DNA of 64,000 bases from Corythucha ciliata (lineage: Eukaryota; Arthropoda; Insecta; Hemiptera; Tingidae), in assembly GCA_038030265.1 (NCBI GenBank), contig CM075938.1, forward strand, positions 3,511,009 through 3,575,008. The letters are read 5' to 3'. Both the position numbers and the translations under genes were made by a program. Of this stretch, positions 54,764-64,000 are shown in pieces. Each line of letters begins with the position of its first letter. The first letter of the stretch is position 1. The notes under the pieces were generated by a model, which was not told where the DNA came from, ran no database searches, and saw only the letters and a program-made list of their open reading frames with translations.

Positions 54764-57433
54764 GCCCCACCCAGTAGCGTACCGGGGTAAGGGGCGAGGT
54801 ACGGACCGCCCCGGGCCCCATGACAGGCGGGGCCCCCCGAAAAGCTTAAATAAGGAAAAATGAGGATTTTTAGGTTCATTCACGTGAAAAGGTTGGACAG
54901 CGATTTGGCTCCTTTCTACGAATTTCAGTCTATATCCGACCTGGAGAATATAACGTTAGAAGTGATATCAGCAAAGAGTGTGGGCTGACTATTCTATTGA
55001 GCCCCCGAGAGTGCTATTCTGGTGGCTGAAATAGAAATTTGCGCCTTGTTGAGAAAAATTCATGAATAAAATAGAGAAAACAGACCGTCCCCAGTTTCGT
55101 TAGGTCCTTAAAATCGCACTAATATACTGATAGGCAATTTAGAACTGGCTGACGCGGCAAAAACTAATGAAAATGCGCTAATATTCGTGACTATAACTGC
55201 GCAAAAGCGCTGATTCGTGGTCTTACGATGCAAATTCCAGACAGAGATTGAGAAAAAAAGTCGTCGATTCACAGTGTATGAGGGCTATTCCGCGGATAAA
55301 ATGTAGAAATCAATGCAAAAGTGTTGTTTTTGGGCCAAGCCCGCGTAATAAAGTAATTCAAGGTTGTACAAGTAAAAAACAAACTTCGCGGCTGATATCG
55401 ACAAAAACAACGCTAATTCGGATTAAAATTGGGCCAAAATGGCAAATTCACAACTGAAATGGCGAAAAGAGTTGCTAATTCGCTGCAAAACTATCAGAAA
55501 ACGCTATTTAACAGCTGATATGGAGAAAAATCACTAATTCGCGGATAAAGTTGAGGAAAAACGCTATTTCGCGGATACGAAAATGAAGAATATCACCAAT
55601 TCCCGGCTGAAATTGAGAAAACGCAAATCCGTATAGCTTCTGAAAGATTCGAGGCTCAAACTGAGAACCAGCGCTAAGCCAAAGCAGAGAGTAGAAAAAA
55701 AAATTGCTAATGCGGGCCTAAAATCTAAAAAACAATACGGCTAAAATTGACAAAATATATTAATTAGGGCGGCTAGCATTAAGAAAAACACAAATTTTCA
55801 ACTCAAACTGAGAAAAAGTGCTAATTCACTACTAAAAATGAAATCTGTGGCTGAAAATGAGGAAAACGATAATTCGTGGCTAAAATTGAGGAAAAGCGCT
55901 AACCCGTGGCCAAAATTGGGGAAAATCACTAAAAGTTCGAGGCCAAAACTAAACAATAAACGCTAATCCACAGCAAAAATTAAGGGAAAGAAATGCCAAT
56001 GTGGTACTGAAATGTGAAAAAACAAAAAAACAAAAAACAAAAACAAAAAACCCAGCTAATATTGAAAACATTCACTAATTAGCCCGGCATAAATAAAATA
56101 AAAACTCTAGTTTTCAGCTCAAATAGGGAAAAAGTGCTATTCCCGGCTAAAAATTGAGGAAAACGCCAACTCGTGGCTAAAATTGAGAAAATTCGCGAAT
56201 TCACTAGCTAAAAACGCTTTTACGCAGCTAAAAGTGAAAAAAAGCTCTAATTGGCGGCTAAAATTGAGGGAACAAATTTCGGATAAAGTGTTCAAGAATT
56301 TCTAATTCCGCCATCTCGCCTTCTGAGGGCAGCTTTGTGACTGAAATTGAGAAAAACAAAACAAAACAAAAACACTGATTCACGGCTAGAACTGAGAAGA
56401 AGCGCTAATCCATAGTTAAAATTTAAAAAATGCTGATGCGGTGCTAAAATGGAGAAGAACCCGCTAATTTTCAGCTAATATTGAGAAAATCAGTAATTAT
56501 TCTGACTAAAATTAAGAGAAAGGTTAATTTTCAGCCTGAATTGAAAAAAGTGCCAATACGCTGCCAAAAATGGAAAAATTGCCAATTTACACTTAAATTA
56601 TCGGAAAACGCCAATTCGTGGTTAAAATGATGAGACGGGTTAGAAACGTTACTACGCTGCTAAAATTACAAAAAAGCGCTAATTCGCGGCTGAAATATAG
56701 GGGAATCACTAATTCACGGCTAAAATAGAGAAAATTCGCGGCTTCCTCGGTCAAATTTGTGGCTAAAATTGAGAAAAAGCGCCAATTTATGGCCATGGGT
56801 GAAAAACCGGCAAATTGCAACTAAAACTGAGAAAAAAACGCTGATCCGTAGCGTATGGTTATGGTGAACAAGAAAATGCTAATTTGTCGTAAACATTTGG
56901 AAAACCCCGCTATTTTGCGGCTAATATTGAGTAAATGCTAATTTTCAGTTCAAACCGAGTAAAGTGCTAATTCTTTGGTTCCTTCTAGAAAAAATTGCAA
57001 ATTTGTGAAAATTGTGAAAAACGCCAACTCGAGAAAAAGTTAAGAAACATCGCTGATTCACAGGATAAAAAAGCTACTTTGCTGCTAAAGTTGAGAAAAA
57101 GCACGTGTTTATTTCTATAAGGTGGGGTGGGGTGGGAAAACCCCACTAATCCGCGGCTAATTTGCTGGTAAAGTTGACAAAAAGCACTCATTCGCGGCTA
57201 AAATGGAGAAATTCGTGGATTAAACTTGGCATAAGCGCTGTTTGGCGGATAGGTTGGGGAAATAGCGGTGATTTGCCTAAAACAAGGAAAAGGCCTTGGC
57301 TAAAATTAGGAAAAGGCCTTAGCGGTTATCAATAGAGGTTTGTAATAGGTATGTATAATTAGAGACTTTTAGGGGCCTCTTGAAGGTTTCCGCTCCGGGC
57401 CCCGATACGTGTAGGTCCGCCAGTGGCCCCACC
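54764..57433. mobile_element. hAT-type element D carrying the minisatellite, perfect 8-bp duplication
   Basis: 54772-57425 (2654 bp). Ends CAGTAGCGTACC and, inverted, CACTGGCGGACC; flanking GCCCCACC at 54764-54771 and 57426-57433. GGGGCC-rich words follow each end (CCGGGCCCC). Nearly all of the interior (about 55020-57340) is minisatellite. It is clearly different at its ends from the hAT at 47346 and from A and C. Confidence 0.85.
55020..57340 (+). repeat. ~29-bp minisatellite array (block 4, + orientation)
   Basis: About 75-80 degenerate units by length: GGCTAAAATTGAGAAAA followed by a CGCTAATTCGC-like part. Example stretches are near 55850-55930 and 56690-56790. Units vary in the last third and in the number of A. 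No ORF or RNA gene is evident. Confidence 0.9.
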
Positions 57434-58009
57434 CATCAACGGATGTTGCGTGTTGGATCGGTGGGGAGCTTAGCTGCTTACTGCTTGGGTTTCCTAGGAA
57501 GGCGCAAGTCGTGCCGTAATGTTGCGGCCGTCGGCCGATGTCTTCGCTAAAAACGTTCCCTTACAAATTCAAGTTCTTGTTTCCTATTCCTAGGTAGCGG
57601 TGATCGCATAACATAACAGCGGGTTTGATGCCGCCAGGGTAGTGATGCCCGGTGCGGACCGCACACGCCGCACGCCCCTTGCTACGCCTGTGTATTGATC
57701 ACAATAAAAAAGACGAGTGGAAACGAACGGCTCCGGGGCTGAATTTCATATTATGCAAATGGTATTCAGTGTGAGTGAGGAAAGCGCCACTTTACCCGCG
57801 AGTTTCGCACTAAAGCTGTCCCAGCAGTAACGGAAATGTATTTTCGTTTCACTCTGTGACGTGATGTTAGGAAATACCCCGCTGAGATTGTTTGCTAAGA
57901 AGTGTTTCTTTCGTCAAGAGAATGAGATTGCCTTTGTACAAATAACCACTTTATTCAGAGGTCAAGCGAAATGCATGATTTTTAGGTTCGTTTAGAATGT
58001 GGTTCAACT

Positions 58010-58480
58010 ATATAATTTGCCGCTAAAATCGGGAAAAATTGCTAATTAACCTATCAAAGTGAGAAGAAGCACTGACGTGTGGACAATACGATGATCCGCA
58101 GTTAAAGTTGAGGAAACGCCAATTCGCGGCTTCTGAAGATAGCTCCGTGGCTGCAGAAAGCTAACAAAATCGCTAATCCGTGACAAAATGGGGAAAAAGC
58201 GGTAATTCGCGGTGAAAATTGGGGAAAATCTCTCATTAGCGGCTAAAATAAGGAAAAACACAAATTCACGGCAAAAATAGAGAAAAATCGTTAATTCGCG
58301 TATAAAAAGGAGACAAACAGCTAATTCACTGATAAAATTAAGAAGAAGCGTTCAAGTGTGGAAAAAAACATAATTCGCGGTTAAAATGCAGACAAAGCCA
58401 AATCGCGGCTCCTGAAGGCTACTTCATGGAGGTACTGATGAAAGATTCGTCTGGCGGCGCCAAATGCCTAAGGCCGGCCT
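58010..58480 (+). repeat. ~29-bp minisatellite array (block 5, + orientation) ending at a hAT-like end
   Basis: Units such as GCGGCTAAAATAAGGAAAAA and CGGTAATTCGCGGTGAAAAT. It stops at GGCGCCAAATGCCTAAGGCCGGCCTTG (58456-58482 approx.), a sequence resembling a hAT end of the CAAGGCCGGCCTTAGG type; its left partner was not found. This would be another element type associated with the same array. Confidence 0.6.
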
Positions 58481-58879
58481 TGACTACATTAAATATACAT
58501 ATGCCAAAGCCCTCGCACAGTAAGAGAGGAGCAAATCCCCCCCTGGATGTTAACAAAAATCATCTTTTCCCCCCCCTGGCTGCGTCAATTGGAGGCAAGT
58601 CGTCTCCAACCCCCTCCTGATAGACGCCACTGTTTCCGCGCTCAAAACTTGAGGTGTCGCCTACATGGAGGGGGGTCGCGAAGGACGTGGTTTTTGTTCA
58701 AACAAATCTAACCACAAGAGGGGACCACTAAATATGGGGAGAGTGATAATTGTTTCGGGTGGCACAAAAATAAAGCCCGAGGTGGCTCTGCCTGATGTTC
58801 AATAGAGTGGGACTGTACAGAACAAAGAGGCAGGAGCGAAGCTATCGGGCTCGCTGTGGGGTCGATGATTTTGTTATTT

Positions 58880-60340
58880 TTTCTTCTTCTTCTTCGTTTT
58901 AGCTGAGCATTATTTCCGAATTTTAACCGTGAATTATTCCTTATTTTCACGCCTGAATCACCGCTTTTACTCAATTTCAGCTTCGAACTGGAGGAATTCC
59001 ACAAAATCCGCGAATTTGCGTTTATCTCCATTTCAGCTCCGCGAATGAGCGCCTTTTGTTATATTGGCCGTGGATCAACACCATTTCCCAATTGTAGCCG
59101 GGAATTAGAGTTTGTGTCAGTTTTAGCCGTGAAAAAGCGGAATTACCAAATGTATCTTTGAAATTTATAGCTTCACATTAGCGCTTGCTTGTGCCGAAAG
59201 TTAGCGTATTTCTCCATTTTAGCTGCTGATAAGCGGTTTCTGCCAAAATTAGTCACGATTTAAATATTTAATTATCTTTATTTCTTAAAAAATACACGGG
59301 TACGGCCAACTTATCGGAACCCGACCCACGAACTTAATCGTTTGTTTAGCGCCATTTCCAGTCTTAATATCGTTTGTTTAGCCGAAATTTGCATTTGTTT
59401 AGCCGCGAAAGCACTCTCAAACAAACTTGGGCAAGCAGTGCGGATAGCTTTACGCTTTCCCACCATCCACAAATATGCTGCTGAACAAACAATTTCGTTC
59501 ATGGATCGGTGAGTGTATAAGCTATTACCCGCATCCATTTTTTGTTCTTTTGAAGTGCTCGAGGGGCTACGAAAATGTCAGCTAAACAAACGAAATTACG
59601 ATTAGAAATGGCGCTGAACAAACGATTAGGTTCGTGGGTCGTGTTTCGAAATGCTAAACAAACGAAAATGTTGGCTAAACAAACGAATATATCAAATGCA
59701 TCAATTATAGCCGTTTGACGCTATAAGGGCCTCCATAAAACACGAATTAGCACTTTTTCTCAATTAGCCACGAATTAGGCGCCCCCCCCCCAATTTTAGT
59801 CACAAATTAGCGCATTTTTCCATTTTGGTAGCGGACTTGATCCCTTGATCAGATAACACCCCCTCTCTCTCGCCCATTTTGCCATTTTTTCTCAATGTCA
59901 GCCGCAAAAGGCCCTCCATTGATCACGAATTAGCGCTTCACCAAATGTTAGCCACGAATAAGAGATATTTCTCAATTTCAGCCGCAAATTGACGTTTTTT
60001 CTCAATTTTAACCGCGATATTATTGCCACCTTATGACCAATGGACCTAAAGAAACAGTGAATTTACGTGTTTTGTCTATTTCACCTGCAAAGTTACCTCC
60101 GGAAACCACGAATTGTTGTTTTTGGCTCAATATTATAGCGGCAGCGGCTAATGAACGCTATTTCTCAATTACAGTCGAGCACTCGCCCTGGCACTCGGAC
60201 TGGAGTCGATTTTACCATATTTAAGCTTTTTCCCAACAATTCGTGTTTTTGCGTTGTCTCAATGTCAGCTGTGAATTAACAGCCATAAATTTCAGCAATT
60301 TTTCTCAATTTCAGCGTTTTTAGCCGAGTTTAGTCATTCG
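58880..60340 (-). repeat. ~29-bp minisatellite array (block 6, - orientation)
   Basis: Units with CTCAATTTTAGCCG and GAATTAGCGC, starting after a TTC microsatellite (58877-58895) and interrupted at 59304-59655 by a MITE. Enclosing ends were not found. Confidence 0.8.
59304..59655. mobile_element. MITE with repeated AACAAACGA subterminal motif
   Basis: Arms 59304-59372 and 59580-59651 are inverted copies including GACCCACGAAC and AATCGTTTGTTTAGCGCCAT. The word TCGTTTGTTTAGC or its complement GCTAAACAAACGA occurs about eight times in the element and just beyond it, like reiterated transposase sites. Two extra copies (59650-59690) lie just right of the arm, so the true end may be further out. 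Confidence 0.7.
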
Positions 60341-63300
60341 TTTTCATCTTGTTTACTTAGAACTTAAAAATCCCGGATTTTTTCAAAGCTATTCAAAGCT
60401 GTTCCGCCCCGCTCGCCCCTGTCACGGTACGCTAGAGGTTCCACAGGCAAGTATTCCATGTAAAATGTTATAGAACATTAAATTATCGCATGGCGGGAAC
60501 GAGCGAGGGAAGGATAGACATGAATTTTCTGTTACAGAGATTGAAAGAAGGCAAAGCGATTACTTTTTGGTTTCTCTCGTTCATCTCACTTTTTAGTAAA
60601 AAAAAACAAAAACACGATTTCCCGCGGGAAATTTAGGTTTTGTCACTCGTCCGCCGTCCCGCAAACGACCGTGCGCACACCCCTAGTTTGTATCCGGCGT
60701 TCCCGCCTGTCGTTGGCCACGCAATTGACCGCGCTGAAGTCCAAGGAAGAGTCTCATGCATGTGAATTCACGTGCGCTTATGCCATCGAGTTAAATAAGA
60801 TTCCCAGTGTTTTTTTATTCGTGACTTTTTATTTAGGTCCTTATTTGGTTTGACCCGGGTTCTCAGTATAGCCTATAGTCACTTATTAACGTTTGCGTTA
60901 AAACTGTTTTAAACGAAATCCCTCAGCTAACGCGGAACGACAAGACCTTTTCATATTGCTTGAATAACATCGCGAGGCTGCATATATAAAACTGCGGGGT
61001 GACGTTAGCCTCGTCTATTGTAAATTGAATGAGGCATTGCGAACAGTTTTTCGTCTAGTCACCTTTCGATGACAAAATGCGACTATGACGCATTTTTTCT
61101 CTTGCATTATACGTTAATACGTATTCAGGCTGTAAGTTTTGACGTCGATCAAAGCGCGAAATTAACCGATTTTTAGTGTAGGAACCTCAGTATTAAGTAA
61201 AATAGAGAATTACCGTGCGATGAGAGGGAGGTGTTTGTAAAAGTGGTTGCAGAAGATAATAATCTATCAAATAGCTTGAAGTAATAATCAGTAGCTCGCC
61301 GCTATTTTTCGCTTTGATGTGTCAGTCTTATTTTATGGGACACCGTATACCGTTCCATTTCGACGTGGCGATGCCCTGAAAGATTATGTCAAGCACAAAC
61401 TTATACAGCAGCTCGTTTCATCATGATGGACCGTCGCTTTAACATTAATTAATTTCTGGACAATATTACTTCTTCTTATTTATTAATTTAGTTGATGCTT
61501 CACGCTCGAAATAATCGATTTCTGTACGCTTTGGTGATGATGTAAGAATAAATTGAGGAATTTTCATGTTGAGCGGTTCTGTTTCGCTAATAATAGGGAA
61601 GAAGCTTGTTTTATTTACATGTCCTCCTTTTCATTTTCAATTTACGTTCTTGAATGTCTAATAGGCACAATGGGGCAGAATGTTCCCTCCTCCATTTATA
61701 GATCGAGAAAAAAAGGAAAATCCCGTAAATTTTCTCGGACTATTTAAGGAAAAAATGAGTGGTTGCGGGGTGAGGATATCGACATTCCTCGTGAGTATAG
61801 TGCGATACACTAATCATTTACATGGGACGTTTCGTTCTTAATTAGCCGTAAATGGTTATCGCACCGTAACGGGGATGACCAACTTTGGCTCGAGTGTGGA
61901 AGGGTTAATGTGCAGAGAGAGAGGGGGGGGGGTAGTTCCAATAGCGGGTTTGAATCTTGGAAAATCACGAAGTTCGACGTAAATTATTAGTGCATATCGT
62001 TTGTTGGTTGGCGTAGGGGCGGGTGGAGGGGAAGTTGAAAAATTCCTTTTGAACGACAGTGTTTCTCAGTAACTATTATCTGGCATTGTTCCATTCAACG
62101 CTATCGAAATCTCTTTCTCTAAGACAGTTATAGGTATAAAATGGATTAGGTTTGCTGACTGTGCGCGGGGGCTGCCTTTTTTTTTTTTAAACGCAGTTTG
62201 TCAATGGAGAAGGTTTCGATAAGAAAGAGAGCCTCCGCAAGCTTACATATAAAGGCCTTTTGATAGACGGACCAAGCCATGCCGCTAATGGCCGCTCATT
62301 AGCCGCATGATGAGCTTGTATTTTTTTTATTTTTTTTTTCTCTTTATTTGTTCATGGGCTAACATCGATGGTTAAAAGACGAGAAGTAATAGACAGAGGA
62401 GGGGAGGGGGGATTACGGTTTTAAGGCATCGTGAATAAAGGAGCGGCGATCAGGCCAAACCCATGCAAGACTCCTTATTCAAAAGCGCTGCACGAGCTTG
62501 AAAAGCTTCACAAGTTTGGTAAATGGAGAGCTGGCGTCTCATTAAATTATGTAACCCCCAAGGTGTAGATTGTTCAAAATCACATCCGTTCATTTGTATT
62601 ATAACAGTAATTTAAAGTGTTTAAAGGGCCACCTGCTTTGCCGGCAGACAGGGGGAGTAGTTGTGACGTCAAAAACCTAAGCCTACTTCTCAAAGTTTTG
62701 TTCCTTAGCTTTCTCAGGTGCGTGTTAAGCGTTTTTCGTGTTTTTACGGTTCCTTCTACCCGAATTAACAGCGAACAACGTATTAGCGTACAGCGTTGAC
62801 AAAACATTTAACTTTTCAAGTCGTTCTTACCCTATTTTCTGCTTGGAAAATTATTTTTTCCCATTTGGCTATCCCGTAAATTCTCTCGGAGAGATAAAGA
62901 ACAAAAACAAAATTGGGGAAAATTTTATATTCGACTACATACAGTTTGCACGTTTGGAAGAATGGCTCGATTACGAGTGACTCCATGATTAAACCGTATA
63001 TTATACGATCAATTACGCACAAAACTAACATGCTTGCTTTCTCACACAGGCATGCCTTTCATTGTGGGAAAAATTCATCAGGAAGACGTAATAAATCAAT
63101 TGTAGTTTAACCTCCTCAATAGAGAACATTCAATAACCTTTCAAAAAAAAATAAATAAAAGTGATGCATGAGCGCGAGGGGGGGGGGGACAAAAGATTGA
63201 AAGAACGGCTTGTGGTACACAAGGTGTACGCGCGATGGAAGGGTGTGGAAGGTGTAATGCGTGAAGAAACCCAAAGTGCGTGTCCGATGAAGACGATGGC

Positions 63301-63639
63301 GCGTGCCACCCCCCTGGTACCCTTCACGCTCTAGATGATGATAACTTCTTCAAAACCTGCAACTGTTTAGTGACGACGCTCAGTGCGGGTCTTTTTATGA
63401 CAAGAAAGACCCCTCCCCTGTCATTCCCACCCAATTTGTTCATCACCCTTTTTTTTTTTCTTTCTTTTGTTGTTTGTTTTTCTTCACTTCTTCATCACCT
63501 TGTTGCCTTGTATACTCTCTCTGTCATGTTTCCGACCCTTTTAACCGCAGGCACTGTACACCAGCAGTAATATTATGGCATACCTAATTACTGGCCGATA
63601 GAAATAGTTGTTAATTTGTTCAAATAATATTCCCCTTTC
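60341..63639. other. non-coding, unassigned, with one hAT-like end
   Basis: About 3.3 kb without a supported gene. GTGCGCACACCCCTAG at 60671-60686 resembles a hAT right end (inverted TAGGGGTGTGCGC), preceded by CCCGCGGGAAAT; no left partner was found. GC-poor, with a GA and G run at 61916-61931, and G or T runs at 62180, 63178-63189 and 63448. Confidence 0.4.
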
Positions 63640-63979
63640 CGCACTTTGGGGGGTCTAGCTCTACTAAAAATCTAATTTGTCGGACTTCGATCGTTAAAAA
63701 AACGAATTTTGCGGATTTTCCTCGCCAAATGACGATATTTTGCAGGTTTGGCCCACTAAAAAACAATTTCCTGGATTTTTGTGGCTGTTTAATACCCTTT
63801 TTGGAGGCAGGTTTGCTTCATTCACACATTGTTTTCGTGGATTTCGCTCGCTAAGACACTAATTTGGAGGATTTCTCTCGCCAAAATATATTTTTGCGGG
63901 CCCGGCTCACTGAAAAACCATTTTTGCCTGTCTGGTTCATTAAAAACTCACTTTCGCCCGGCTTGGCTCGCTAATGGAC
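63640..63979 (+). repeat. ~33-bp degenerate repeat family D
   Basis: About ten units of the type GGCTCGCTAAAAAACAAT followed by TTTTGCGGATTT, period about 30-35 bp. It continues to a T run at the window edge, so it is probably cut by the window. Confidence 0.65.
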
Positions 63980-64000
63980 ACATTTTTTTTTTTTTTTTTT

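Larger units (their letters stand above)
54431..57700. mobile_element. hAT-type element C with perfect 8-bp duplication
   Basis: 54439-57692 (3254 bp). Ends CAGGGGCGTAGCAAGGG and, inverted, CACAGGCGTAGCAAGGG. TATTGATC flanks both sides (54431-54438, 57693-57700). Near both ends GTGATGCCCGGTGCGG appears in direct orientation. It hosts element D. No transposase is visible. Confidence 0.85.
54228..57773. repeat. long palindrome (B) split by hAT C
   Basis: The left arm 54228-54366 is the inverted copy of 54365-54438 continued at 57701-57773. Words such as TTTCCACTCGTC, GAGCCGTTCG and TTGCATAATATG occur in both directions. The centre, CCTAGGG, is flanked by CATAAATA/TATTTATGAACG, the same end found on the MITE at 41069. 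So two MITE-like halves are joined head to head. The right arm is interrupted by element C exactly at TATTGATC. Confidence 0.75.
54020..58640. mobile_element. outer hAT-type element (A) of a nest
   Basis: Ends CAGTGGCGTCTATC at 54028 and its complement GATAGACGCCACTG ending at 58632, each bordered by a CCCCTCCTGA-type word. Flanks are TTTCAGCC (54020-54027) and TTTCCGCG (58633-58640), six of eight identical, so the 8-bp duplication is plausible but decayed. It encloses elements B, C and D and two minisatellite blocks. Its own unique sequence is short. Confidence 0.7.

Noticed and set aside
55020..57340. CRISPR-like array
   Set aside because: Units are degenerate, have no conserved repeat with unique spacers, no cas genes are present, and the genome is eukaryotic.
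60975..61030. TATA-box promoter (CATATATAAAACTGC)
   Set aside because: No open frame or transcript signal follows within a plausible distance; TATA-like words are common in this AT-rich sequence.

Overview
This is a repeat-dominated stretch of a eukaryotic, animal-type genome, most likely arthropod (inference from the mix of Jockey-type and RNase H-bearing LINEs, Ty3/gypsy, hAT, an ISL2EU/Harbinger-like transposon and tRNA-derived SINEs). There are introns with GT/AG borders, poly(A)-tailed retrocopies and two 500-N assembly gaps (1208-1707, 31030-31529). I find no host protein-coding gene I can name; essentially every recognisable protein belongs to a mobile element, and most are broken.

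Layout. 1-4.4 kb: a decayed Ty3/gypsy pol fragment (- strand) invaded by a SINE, itself split by a TTAA-flanked MITE. 4.4-8.8 kb: a deleted Jockey-like LINE (+), a palindrome-rich module, a hAT-type end followed by the first ~29-bp minisatellite array, and a second copy of the palindromic module. 8.8-16.1 kb: a second Jockey-like LINE (-) split by a MITE and by an almost full-length RNase H-bearing LINE (10373-15493, +) with an 8-bp target duplication. 19.6-25.8 kb: a 3' stub of the same RNase H LINE, then an unusual element built of densely packed ACCG/CGGT half-sites, into which a 3.9-kb Ty3/gypsy element with very short LTRs has inserted (4-bp duplication CTGG). 26.7-29.3 kb: minisatellite array and a head-to-head SINE pair forming a long hairpin. 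33.4-35.0 kb: a second 5' piece of the RNase H LINE fused to a SINE. 36.1-41.5 kb: a two-gene DNA transposon of the ISL2EU/Harbinger-like kind, with a spliced SWIM/YqaJ nuclease gene facing a spliced THAP plus DDE transposase gene. 46.8-50.2 kb: a hAT (perfect 8-bp duplication CCTGCAAG) that carries the minisatellite internally and sits inside another array of that family. 50.2-52.8 kb: another RNase H-bearing LINE (-). 54.0-58.6 kb: a nest of three hAT-type elements plus a palindrome, again carrying the minisatellite. 58.9-64.0 kb: further arrays and a MITE.

The most notable signal is the ~29-bp degenerate minisatellite (core GGCTAAAATTGAGAAAA followed by CGCTAATTCGC) found in seven blocks. 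At least two blocks lie inside hAT elements with different terminal sequences and perfect 8-bp target duplications. This suggests that non-autonomous hATs carry or grow the satellite and spread it. The second is the ACCG/CGGT element at 20-25.8 kb, whose 21-bp units each form an inverted half-site pair phased at about two helical turns. All coordinates, motif counts and pairings were read by eye; no database search was possible.
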